DNA from: an uncultured Actinoplanes sp.
GTDB taxonomy: Bacteria; Actinomycetota; Actinomycetes; Mycobacteriales; Micromonosporaceae
DNA length: 29,219 nucleotides
Reading direction: 5' to 3'
NCBI RefSeq assembly: GCF_934643405.1
Contig: NZ_CAKUCL010000070.1
Coordinates: 1 to 29,219, forward strand
Within the stretch, counting starts at the first letter, position 1. The number at the start of each line of letters is the position of its first letter. Below are positions 14,797 through 20,655 of the stretch, piece after piece. Made by a program: the position numbers and the translations under genes. Under the pieces are notes generated by a model. The model saw nothing but the letters and a program-made list of their open reading frames with translations, did no database searches and had not been told where the DNA came from.

Positions 14797-15038
14797 CCGC
14801 AGCAGTCCCGGCCCGCGGCGACTGCCTGCGCCTTGGCTGTCGTGCCACAACAGGACTTGTCGGCGGCGGCCTCGGCCGGAGTTCCGCAGCAGGTGACCGG
14901 GCCGCTGCCGGCCGGGTCGGGGAGCGCGAGGGTGCTCCGGGCGGGGTTGCCGCAGCAGCCGCTGGTGCCGGTCACGGCCAGGGCCTCGGCCGGGTCGCCG
15001 GCGAAACCACCGCGCGGCGTCTCGGGGTAGCTCATCAT
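14793..15038 (-). CDS. Small protein with four Cys-Cys-Gly motifs (candidate arsenite-binding peptide)
   Basis: An 81-residue protein containing four vicinal cysteine pairs, each followed by Gly, at residues 28-29, 50-51, 63-64 and 79-80. The spacing shrinks toward the C-terminus, which ends DCCG. The N-terminal 25 residues lack Cys and begin MMSYPETPRGGF. Vicinal Cys pairs bind As(III) in ArsD and in CgArsR-type repressors. The motif CCGTPA also occurs in the tail of the ArsO-like protein. GAAGGAG precedes the two possible starts (15038 or 15035), and the stop overlaps the M28 peptidase ATG. I recognise no named family. It could be a metallothionein-like scavenger, a chaperone or the precursor of a modified peptide. 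Confidence 0.8.
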   Translation of the reverse strand: MMSYPETPRGGFAGDPAEALAVTGTSGCCGNPARSTLALPDPAGSGPVTCCGTPAEAAADKSCCGTTAKAQAVAAGRDCCG

Positions 15039-15058
15039 CGGTCTCCTTCGCGGGTGAT

Positions 15059-15205
15059 TCAGCGGGGTCCGAGCAAGGTGTGGGCGCGCGCGATCGTCCG
15101 GTCGCGGTGGCGGCGGGCACGCTCGGCCGGCGTGCTGACCTCGGCGCAGCCGTCGCAGAACCGCACCCCGGCATCGGGGGCGGGGCGGCGCGGGAAGCGG
15201 AACAT
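15059..15205 (-). CDS. 48-residue CxxC miniprotein, first gene of the leftward operon
   Basis: A short basic protein, starting MFRFPRRP, with FCDGCAEVSTPAERARRHRDRT in two overlapping parts around residues 16-37. The CxxC could bind zinc or arsenite; the rest is an Arg-rich helix. GGGAGGG lies five to ten bases before the ATG, and the codon bias is strong, both supporting a real gene. The stop lies 20 bases before the CCG peptide start. It is downstream of a good TTGACA-N17-CAAACT promoter. No function is known to me. Confidence 0.7.
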   Translation of the reverse strand: MFRFPRRPAPDAGVRFCDGCAEVSTPAERARRHRDRTIARAHTLLGPR

Positions 15206-15239
15206 CGGAAACCCTCCCTGCGAGTGTGGTTTCTATGGT

Positions 15240-15313
15240 TGTCGAACTTGATGGCTGTCGAAACCGAAGTTTGCCCGCGGATTCGATATGTGTCAAGCTC
15301 GACGCATGTCGAA
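15240..15313. promoter_or_regulatory. Divergent arsenic operator region with TGTCGAA repeats
   Basis: TGTCGAA occurs three times in the same orientation (15240, 15256 and 15307), twice followed by ACC. GTCAAGCTCGAC (15292-15303) is a near-perfect palindrome overlapping the leftward -35 box and abutting the ATG at 15306 of the rightward arsR. The overlap suggests one ArsR controls both arms. Confidence 0.5.
15268..15296 (-). promoter_or_regulatory. Promoter of the leftward arsenic operon
   Basis: On the minus strand TTGACA (15296-15291), a 17-base spacer and CAAACT (15273-15268) form the best housekeeping-type promoter in the window. The start would be near 15261, giving a leader of about 55 bases before the CxxC miniprotein. 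Confidence 0.6.
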
Positions 15314-15698
15314 ACCACCGGCCGTAGCGACCCTGCCTCTGCTGACGGACGACGCCCCGTGCTGCCCGCCCATGTCCCAGCAGCACGTGGAACCGGCGAC
15401 GGCGGCGATGCTGGCGCCCGCGTTCAAGGCCCTCGGCGACCCGGTCCGGTTGCAGCTGATGTCGATGATCGCCGCCGCCCCGGACGGCGAGATCTGCGTG
15501 TGTGATCTCACCCCGGCGTTCGAGGTGTCGGGATCGACGATCTCGCATCACCTCAAGGTGCTGCGCGAGGTCGGCCTGGTCGACGCGGAACGCCGGGCGA
15601 GCTGGGTGTACTACCGGCCGCGGCCGGGTCTCATGCGGCAGCTCGCCACGCTGCTCACCCCGGAGCACACCGGCGCGGAGCCCGCCCCCGTCGCTTGA
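15306..15698 (+). CDS. arsR: ArsR family As(III)-responsive repressor (rightward operon)
   Basis: A 130-residue repressor. It has a vicinal cysteine pair near the N-terminus (APCCPPM, about residues 22-23) and EICVCDL in the first HTH region, then VSGSTISHHLKVLREVGLV as the DNA-reading helix. A Cys-Cys pair plus a Cys in the HTH region is the As(III) site described for Corynebacterium ArsR, and CVCDL is the classic site of the R773 type, so this protein appears to carry both. I start at the ATG at 15306; there is no clear ribosome-binding site, so it may be leaderless. It overlaps the divergent operator region. Confidence 0.9.
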   Translation: MSKPPAVATLPLLTDDAPCCPPMSQQHVEPATAAMLAPAFKALGDPVRLQLMSMIAAAPDGEICVCDLTPAFEVSGSTISHHLKVLREVGLVDAERRASWVYYRPRPGLMRQLATLLTPEHTGAEPAPVA

Positions 15699-15712
15699 TC
15701 CGACGGCTTAGG

Positions 15713-15726
15713 TCAGTGATCACTGA
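15713..15726. promoter_or_regulatory. Perfect 14-bp palindrome before the ArsR-reductase fusion gene
   Basis: TCAGTGATCACTGA is fully palindromic and ends four bases before the ATG at 15731. It does not resemble the other two candidate operators in the cluster, so it may be the site of the fusion protein's own HTH domain, an autoregulation signal. Confidence 0.55.
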
Positions 15727-15730
15727 GGCA

Positions 15731-16411
15731 ATGACTGCTGACCTTTCTTCGCTGCGGGCGCGTGCCCGCGTGCACGCCGCACTCGGCGACCCCGCGCGGC
15801 TGGCCATCGTGGACGCCCTCACCCTAGGCGACGCCTCACCCGGCGAGATCGGTGCCGCCCTGCGGATGCCGACCAACCTGGTCGCGCACCACGTCAAGGT
15901 GTTGCAGGACGCCGGTCTGGTGGCGCGCACCCGCTCCGAGGGCGATCGCCGCCGCACCTATCTGCGGCTGGAGCCGCAGGTCCTCGCCTCCCTGACCCCG
16001 CCGCCGCTGGAAGGCGCCGAGCGGGTGGTGTTCGTGTGCACCCACAACTCGGCCCGCTCGCAGCTGGCCGCGGCGCTCTGGCGCGACCGGATCGGCGGCC
16101 CGGCCGCCTCCGCCGGCACCAAACCCGCGGCCCGGGTGCATCCGCGAGCGGTCGAGGTCGCCCACCGGCACGGCCTGGCGCTCGACGCCAGCGGCCCCGC
16201 ACCCGTCTCCGACGTGGTGCACGGCGGCGACCTGGTCATCGCGGTCTGCGACAACGCCTACGAGGAGATGGCCGGCCAGGCCCGGCCCCGGCTGCACTGG
16301 TCGGTGCCCGATCCTGTTCCGGCCGGCACCGACGCGGCGTTCGAGACCGCCTTCACCGACCTCGCCGATCGCGTCGACCGTCTCGCTCCGGTCGTCAGCG
16401 ACGCCCACTGA
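15731..16411 (+). CDS. ArsR HTH fused to low-molecular-weight phosphatase/arsenate reductase-like domain
   Basis: A 226-residue two-domain protein. Residues 1-90 are an ArsR-type winged helix (ALGDPARLAIVDAL, NLVAHHVKVLQDAGLV). Residues 98-226 are an ArsC/LMW-phosphatase fold with P-loop CTHNSARS (C103 to R109), the strand DLVIAVCDNAYEE and HWSVPDPV, the acid-loop motif of this family. The HTH half has no obvious Cys sensor, so sensing might come through the catalytic domain. The ATG at 15731 is preferred over an upstream TTG because it lies directly after a palindrome and a GAGG. It follows arsR by 32 bases. A regulator that also handles arsenate is plausible. Confidence 0.85.
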   Translation: MTADLSSLRARARVHAALGDPARLAIVDALTLGDASPGEIGAALRMPTNLVAHHVKVLQDAGLVARTRSEGDRRRTYLRLEPQVLASLTPPPLEGAERVVFVCTHNSARSQLAAALWRDRIGGPAASAGTKPAARVHPRAVEVAHRHGLALDASGPAPVSDVVHGGDLVIAVCDNAYEEMAGQARPRLHWSVPDPVPAGTDAAFETAFTDLADRVDRLAPVVSDAH

Positions 16412-16441
16412 GCCCGTACTTCGACCGGAGAACCCTTCGCC

Positions 16442-17182
16442 GTGCACCCGATCGCTCTGCCCCGCCGCCTGCACGCCGAGTTCGCCGGCACCGCCCTCCT
16501 GGTCACCGCGGTCGTCGGTTCCGGCGTCATGGCCGGCACCCTGTCGCCGAACGACGTGGGCCTGCAGCTGCTGGAGAACGCGGTCGCAACCGCGTTCGCG
16601 CTCGGCACCCTGATCCTGACCTTCGGGCCGGTTTCGGGTGCGCATTTCAACCCCGCTGTGTCCGCCGCCGACTGGTTCCTGGGCCGCCGCCATCGCACCG
16701 GCCTGACCCTTCGCGAGGTGGCCGGCTACACCGCGGCCCAGATCACCGGCGCGATCGGCGGCGCGATCCTGGCGAACGTGATGTTCGGCCTCGACGCCGT
16801 GGCCTTCTCCGAGAAAGACCGATCCGCCGGACATATATGGCTCGGCGAGGTCGTCGCCACCGCCGGGCTGATCCTGCTGATCTTCGCCCTTGCCCGCTCC
16901 GGCCGCGCCGCGATCGCGCCGGGCGCGGTCGGCGCCTACATCGGCGCCGCGTACTGGTTCACCTCGTCGACCAGCTTCGCCAACCCCGCCGTCACGATCG
17001 GCCGCGCCTTCACCGACACCTTCGCCGGCATCGCCCCCGCGTCGCTGCCCGGATTCGTGATCGCTCAACTCGCGGGCCTGATCGCCGGGGTCGGGCTGCT
17101 CCTCGCGTTGTATCCCACTGCCGGTGCCTCCGCAGACGAGGTGCTGGTCGAGCACCGTCGCCAAACCAGGGAGTTTCAGTGA
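16442..17182 (+). CDS. MIP family aquaglyceroporin, probable As(III) channel (AqpS-like)
   Basis: A 246-residue channel with six membrane spans and two NPA boxes, HFNPAVS (about 62-68) and FANPAVT (about 179-185). In several bacteria AqpS-type channels replace ArsB and let arsenite, made by ArsC, leave down its gradient. The neighbouring arsenate reductase genes support that role over glycerol uptake. The start is GTG at 16442 with GGAGA upstream. The stop overlaps the arsC GTG (GTGA, 17179-17182), so channel and reductase are coupled. Confidence 0.87.
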   Translation: MHPIALPRRLHAEFAGTALLVTAVVGSGVMAGTLSPNDVGLQLLENAVATAFALGTLILTFGPVSGAHFNPAVSAADWFLGRRHRTGLTLREVAGYTAAQITGAIGGAILANVMFGLDAVAFSEKDRSAGHIWLGEVVATAGLILLIFALARSGRAAIAPGAVGAYIGAAYWFTSSTSFANPAVTIGRAFTDTFAGIAPASLPGFVIAQLAGLIAGVGLLLALYPTAGASADEVLVEHRRQTREFQ

Positions 17183-17592
17183 CCCACAAACCCAGCGTGC
17201 TGTTCGTGTGCGTGCACAACGCCGGCCGCTCGCAGATGGCCGCCGGATGGCTGCGCCACCTCGCCGGCGACGCCGTCGAGGTCCGCTCCGCCGGGTCCGC
17301 ACCCGCCGACCGGATCAACCCGGCCGCCGTCGAAGCCATGCGCGAGGTCGGCATCGACATCACCGGCCAAGCCCCGACGAAACTCGACCACGACACCGCC
17401 CGGGACTCCGACGTGGTCATCACCATGGGCTGCGGCGACGCCTGCCCCGTCTTCCCCGGCACCCGCTACGAGGACTGGGCTCTCGACGACCCGGCCGGCC
17501 TGGGCGTCGACGCGGTCCGCCCGATCCGCGACGACATCAGAACCCGCATCGAGGCCCTGCTCGCCGACCTGCTCCCAACCGGCACACCATAA
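17179..17592 (+). CDS. arsC: Arsenate reductase (LMW-phosphatase type)
   Basis: A 137-residue enzyme with the P-loop C11-VHNAG-R17-S and two further cysteines, C85 and C89, in GCGDACPVFPG. Three cysteines in this order resemble the thioredoxin-linked ArsC family, and mycothiol-linked relatives are known in actinobacteria; the electron donor cannot be decided here. It reduces arsenate to arsenite in the cytosol, to be released through the aquaglyceroporin. The GTG overlaps the channel gene stop, with CAGGGAG as ribosome-binding site. A 7-bp stem-loop follows immediately. Confidence 0.9.
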   Translation: MTHKPSVLFVCVHNAGRSQMAAGWLRHLAGDAVEVRSAGSAPADRINPAAVEAMREVGIDITGQAPTKLDHDTARDSDVVITMGCGDACPVFPGTRYEDWALDDPAGLGVDAVRPIRDDIRTRIEALLADLLPTGTP

Positions 17593-17614
17593 TTCCGCCA
17601 GGCGAGAGGCGGAA
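17593..17614 (+). terminator. Stem-loop after arsC
   Basis: TTCCGCC (17593-17599) pairs perfectly with GGCGGAA (17608-17614) around an 8-base loop, starting at the arsC stop codon. No U-tract follows. Probably ends the rightward arsenic operon. Confidence 0.55.
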
Positions 17615-17661
17615 GTCACCATGAGAGTGCCCCTGTCATCCCGCCCGGCCATTCTTTCCGA

Positions 17662-17692
17662 CAGGTCGTTGGTTCGAGTTCGATCGGGCGAG
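17662..17692 (+). repeat. Degenerate copy of the tRNA-Asn 3' end (possible attachment site)
   Basis: These 31 bases match the end of tRNA-Asn (10009-10039) at 26 positions in the same orientation, including an unbroken TTGGTTCGAGT and ATCGGG. The T-stem is weakened to wobble pairs, so it is not a functional tRNA. A tRNA 3' fragment in direct orientation is the usual mark of the far end of a tRNA-inserted element. TTCGAGT is common to many T-loops, so chance similarity is possible. Confidence 0.45.
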
Positions 17693-17861
17693 TAAGTCAT
17701 CCCTATCGGCAATCATCCGACGGCCTGCACGTCGGTGCCCTGCGGAGTTTCGACGGCAGCTACCAGCATTGCGCCGAGACATTCGTGGGAATCGCACTCT
17801 CGACCAACGCGAACACCCTGACCTGATCCGGGTTGGGGGCAGCCTGGTGTTCATGCGCCGG
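17693..17861. other. Short unassigned stretch beyond the possible island end
   Basis: One frame is open from about 17662 to the TGA at 17824-17826 with reasonable codon use and no start codon, so it could be a gene remnant, but I recognise no family. Nothing else is visible. Confidence 0.4.
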
Positions 17862-18034
17862 GCGTGCCGCTGGTGGCGTTCCTCCGCCGGGGCCTGGCAC
17901 GCGGTCACGCCGGGGCACGGCAAGACGCTGGCGGGGCGGGGGCGCGCGGCCTTGGATTTTTCTGTCACTCTCCGATTTCGTACGCTCGTCGGCGCGGGTG
18001 TCCTGGCCGTGGCCGGCACCGAGACGGGCGGCGG
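17862..18034 (+). pseudogene. Frameshifted fragment of an RcnA/NreB-like nickel/cobalt exporter
   Basis: One frame reads PLVAFLRRGLA, and after a shift of frame the next reads AWHAVTPGHGKTLAG (about 17891-17935), the hallmark His-x-x-x-Pro-Gly-His-Gly-Lys-Thr helix of NreB/RcnA-type Ni/Co exporters. A weaker stretch resembling the SVTxxHT helix follows, but its His is replaced. No complete gene surrounds these pieces. They run head-on into the PepSY gene end. Confidence 0.5.
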
Positions 18035-19477
18035 TCAGGGCGCGGGTGACACCGGCACCGCCCGCCGGGAACGGCGGCGGCCCAGCGCACCGGCCGCGAC
18101 GTCCACCAGCAGGAAAGCGGCCAGCGGAACGCCGAACAGCGGGACCGCCCAGGCGCCGAACAGCACGATCGGGACGCCCGCGACGACGGCCCACGCCGGG
18201 AGCTTCTGCCACGCGCCTCGCTCGCCCAACGGCGTACCCACCAAGGCCTTCCGATCCGCTCGGGTGGGGCGCCGCTGCCACCACATCCGGTAGCCCCACA
18301 CGATCACGCAGATCAGGCCGATCGCGAGCAGGGCGAGCAGGACCTGGTTGGCCACGCCGAGCAGGTTGCCCATGTGCGCGCTGATGCCGATCTTGGAGAG
18401 CTGGGCGCCGAGCGGCCAGTCGGCGAAGTCGCTGCGGTCGACGATCTTGCCGGTGGCGCCGTCGATGGCGATCTTGTCGAGGCGCAGGGGCGCCGTCTGG
18501 TCGATCTGGGCGACCGACCACGCCGTGGCGCTGTCGGCCGGCACGCCCATCTCGACCGGGCCGGACAAGCCGTTGCTCCGGGCGATCGCGAGGACCCGGT
18601 CGGCCGCCGCGGCGTCGGCCGGCGCCGGCGGCGCGGGAGTGGACACGCCGCCGCCGTGGTGCCCGCCGGTCGCTGCCGGCGCGGGTCCCTCGATGGTCGT
18701 GGACAGCGACGGGGTGCCGCCGCGGATCGCGTCCAGGGCCGCGGAGAAGTTGCCTCCGGCGAAACGGGACCAGGTCAAGCCGGTGACGGAAAGAAACAGC
18801 ATGCCCACGGTGAGCCAGACACCCAGCGAGGCATGAAAACCACGGGTACGGCGTACGCCCTTACGTGCGGCCAGATCGGGCACGGCAAGACGCCGTACCG
18901 AACGCACCCGCCGCCACCAGAGAGCGAGCCCGCCCAGCGTGAGCACCGCGAGCCAGCTCGCCGCGAACTCCGAGTAGTACCGGCCGGCGACGCCCAGGTG
19001 CAGGTTGCGGTGCAGGTCGTCGAACCAGGTCCGCACCGGTGTGGTGGCGAACCAGGTGGTGAGCTCGCCGGTGACCTGCGCCGTGTACGGGTCGACGTAG
19101 ACCGTGCGCCGATGTTCCTCGTCGAGCGTGGGCACCGCGAAGTCGATCTGCGTGGTGGCCGCGCCCGAGCCGGGCCGGAGGGTGACCGGCGTGCCGTCCG
19201 GGACCGCGGCGCGGGCGGCGGCGATCTGGTCGGTCAGCGGCTTCGGCGTCCCGTTCGTGCTCGCGACGACCAGTTCGTCGTGGTAGACGAACCTCTCGAG
19301 CTGCGGCGTGATCGTGTACGCCAGCCCGGTGAGCGCGGCGACCAGCAGGAACGGTGCCACGAAGATTCCGGCGTAGAAGTGCAGACGAAGCAGCAGCTGT
19401 CCGAATCCGGTCTGCGGCGGGCGGGGCCGGGCGGGCGCCGCGGCGGGAGATTGCCGTACGGCTTCGGTAGTGGTCAT
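18035..19477 (-). CDS. PepSY-associated transmembrane protein
   Basis: A 480-residue protein with four main membrane spans: one near residues 28-55 (RLHFYAGIFVAPFLLVAALTG), one near 170-190, one near 220-240, and one near 370-395, plus a hydrophobic pair at the C-terminus. PepSY regions lie outside between them (about 80-150 and 290-360). The HFYAG/HRNLHLG/HASLGVW histidine pattern is typical of the iron-uptake factor PiuB-like branch, which may handle haem or metal reduction. A Gly/His-rich linker TGGHHGGG sits in the second outer loop. It is divergent from the YcnI-like gene and shares its promoter region, suggesting copper or iron homeostasis. Confidence 0.85.
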   Translation of the reverse strand: MTTTEAVRQSPAAAPARPRPPQTGFGQLLLRLHFYAGIFVAPFLLVAALTGLAYTITPQLERFVYHDELVVASTNGTPKPLTDQIAAARAAVPDGTPVTLRPGSGAATTQIDFAVPTLDEEHRRTVYVDPYTAQVTGELTTWFATTPVRTWFDDLHRNLHLGVAGRYYSEFAASWLAVLTLGGLALWWRRVRSVRRLAVPDLAARKGVRRTRGFHASLGVWLTVGMLFLSVTGLTWSRFAGGNFSAALDAIRGGTPSLSTTIEGPAPAATGGHHGGGVSTPAPPAPADAAAADRVLAIARSNGLSGPVEMGVPADSATAWSVAQIDQTAPLRLDKIAIDGATGKIVDRSDFADWPLGAQLSKIGISAHMGNLLGVANQVLLALLAIGLICVIVWGYRMWWQRRPTRADRKALVGTPLGERGAWQKLPAWAVVAGVPIVLFGAWAVPLFGVPLAAFLLVDVAAGALGRRRSRRAVPVSPAP

Positions 19478-19529
19478 GGGCTCCTCGCTCGGGGTCCACG
19501 TGCGTCGTCAGGGGGTGGCGCATCTGCTT

Positions 19530-19596
19530 GGTCGCGGGTGCAAGGGCGCGAAGTTCCTGCCGGATCGCTGGAACTTTGCTGGACTGACCGACGACC
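19530..19596. promoter_or_regulatory. Symmetric ECF-type promoter pair between PepSY and YcnI-like genes
   Basis: AAGTTCC (19551-19557) and GGAACTT (19570-19576) are a perfect inverted repeat. Read outward each gives an ECF-like -35 GGAAC followed by CGACC: rightward 19570-19574 with 17 bases to 19592-19596, leftward 19557-19553 with 18 bases to 19534-19530. This would fire both genes from one sigma factor. The same repeat could instead be a repressor site. Confidence 0.4.
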
Positions 19597-19631
19597 ACTG
19601 CCTTGATGTCGACGACGAGAAAGGCCTCTTG

Positions 19632-20336
19632 ATGAAAAGCTCGCTTCTGCGCCGGACCGGCGTGATCACCGCCGCGGTCGCCGCCACCGTGGTCGCCCTG
19701 GCGGGACCCGCGTCGGCACACGTGACGGTGAACCCGAACTCGGCCACCAAGGGCGGCTACACCAAGGTGTCGTTCCGGGTGCCGACCGAAAGTGACACCG
19801 CGTCGACGACGAAGGTCGAGGTCAACCTGCCGCCCGGCACCCCGATCGCGTCGGTCTCGCTCAAGCCGCTGCCGGGCTGGACCGCGGCGACGGTGAAGTC
19901 GAAGCTGGCGACGCCGATCAAGACCGACGACGGCGAGCTGACCGAGGCGGTCACCAGGATCACCTGGACGGCCGCCTCCGGGTCGGAGATCAAGCCGGGG
20001 CAGTTCCAGGAGTTCGACGTGTCGCTGGGCCCGCTGCCGGACGCGGACCAGATCGTGTTCAAGGCGCTGCAGACGTACTCGGACGGCTCGGTCGTGCGCT
20101 GGATCGACGAACCGGCGGCCGACGGGTCCGAGGTCGAGCACCCGGCGCCGGTGCTGAAGCTGGCCGCCGCCACCGACAAGGCGGACGCGCCGGCGGTCGC
20201 GCCGGTCGCGGCCACGACCACCAGCGACGACAGCGACGAGGGCGGCACCTCGGCGTGGGGCATCGCCGGCCTGGCGGTGGCGGTGATCGCGCTGATCCTG
20301 GGTCTGCTGGCCTACCGGCGTGCGCCGCGGAGCTGA
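19632..20336 (+). CDS. YcnI-like copper-associated protein (DUF1775)
   Basis: A 234-residue exported protein. The signal peptide MKSSLLRRTG... ends in PASA before H30, so mature protein would begin HVTV. An N-terminal His is the copper ligand in YcnI proteins, where a conserved Trp completes the site; RITWTAASG is the matching region here. The YcnI beta-sandwich runs to about residue 165, followed by a Thr/Asp-rich linker, one membrane helix (WGIAGLAVAVIALILGLLA) and an Arg-rich end. It should sit on the outer face of the membrane and bind Cu. ATG at 19632 is chosen by the signal peptide. CopC/CopD partners are not in the window. Confidence 0.88.
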   Translation: MKSSLLRRTGVITAAVAATVVALAGPASAHVTVNPNSATKGGYTKVSFRVPTESDTASTTKVEVNLPPGTPIASVSLKPLPGWTAATVKSKLATPIKTDDGELTEAVTRITWTAASGSEIKPGQFQEFDVSLGPLPDADQIVFKALQTYSDGSVVRWIDEPAADGSEVEHPAPVLKLAAATDKADAPAVAPVAATTTSDDSDEGGTSAWGIAGLAVAVIALILGLLAYRRAPRS

Positions 20337-20357
20337 GCCGCGGCGCGAAGAGGGGAA

Positions 20358-20579
20358 CTACGCCGGCCGGGGCGACTCGCCGTCCCGGCCGGTGCCGGCC
20401 CGGAACCGCACGATCTTGTGAGTTCCGTCGCAGAACGGCTTGATCGCGGACTTCCCGCACCGGCACAGCGCGATCGTCCCGCGTCCCGGGTCGATAGGCG
20501 TGCCGTCCGGCGTACGCAGCTCGAAGTCGCCACGGACGATCAGCGGACCGTCCTCGTACGGGGTGATGGTTGCCGACAT
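20358..20579 (-). CDS. CDGSH iron-sulfur domain protein
   Basis: A 73-residue protein with the 2Fe-2S ligand set C39-x-C41-x8-C50-D-G-T-H54, the CDGSH signature in its Thr variant, preceded by the strand region GPLIVRGDFEL. Small bacterial proteins of this type are redox or cluster-transfer carriers. The ATG at 20579 is picked because upstream in-frame codons would overlap the divergent gene's promoter. It is divergent from the iron-containing redox enzyme at 20656, and the pair is plausibly functionally linked. It converges on the YcnI-like gene with 21 bases between stops. Confidence 0.87.
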   Translation of the reverse strand: MSATITPYEDGPLIVRGDFELRTPDGTPIDPGRGTIALCRCGKSAIKPFCDGTHKIVRFRAGTGRDGESPRPA

Positions 20580-20620
20580 GCCGGTCGGGATCCCCGCCAT
20601 CCCGGCCGCCGAAACGCACC

Positions 20621-20645
20621 GTTTATCGCAGGTCGGCGCGGGAAC
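20621..20645 (+). promoter_or_regulatory. SigmaB/sigmaF-like promoter of the redox-enzyme gene
   Basis: GTTT (20621-20624), a 15-base spacer and GGGAAC (20640-20645) resemble the GTTT-N15/16-GGGTAT box of actinobacterial stress sigma factors. The start would be near 20652, almost at the ATG at 20656, which has no ribosome-binding site, so the gene may be leaderless. Confidence 0.4.
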
Positions 20646-20655
20646 TCGGCCGATC

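Noticed and set aside
15695..15730. TTG start of the ArsR-reductase fusion overlapping the arsR stop
   Set aside because: The extra 12 residues run through the perfect palindrome and do not match ArsR N-termini; ATG at 15731 fits better.
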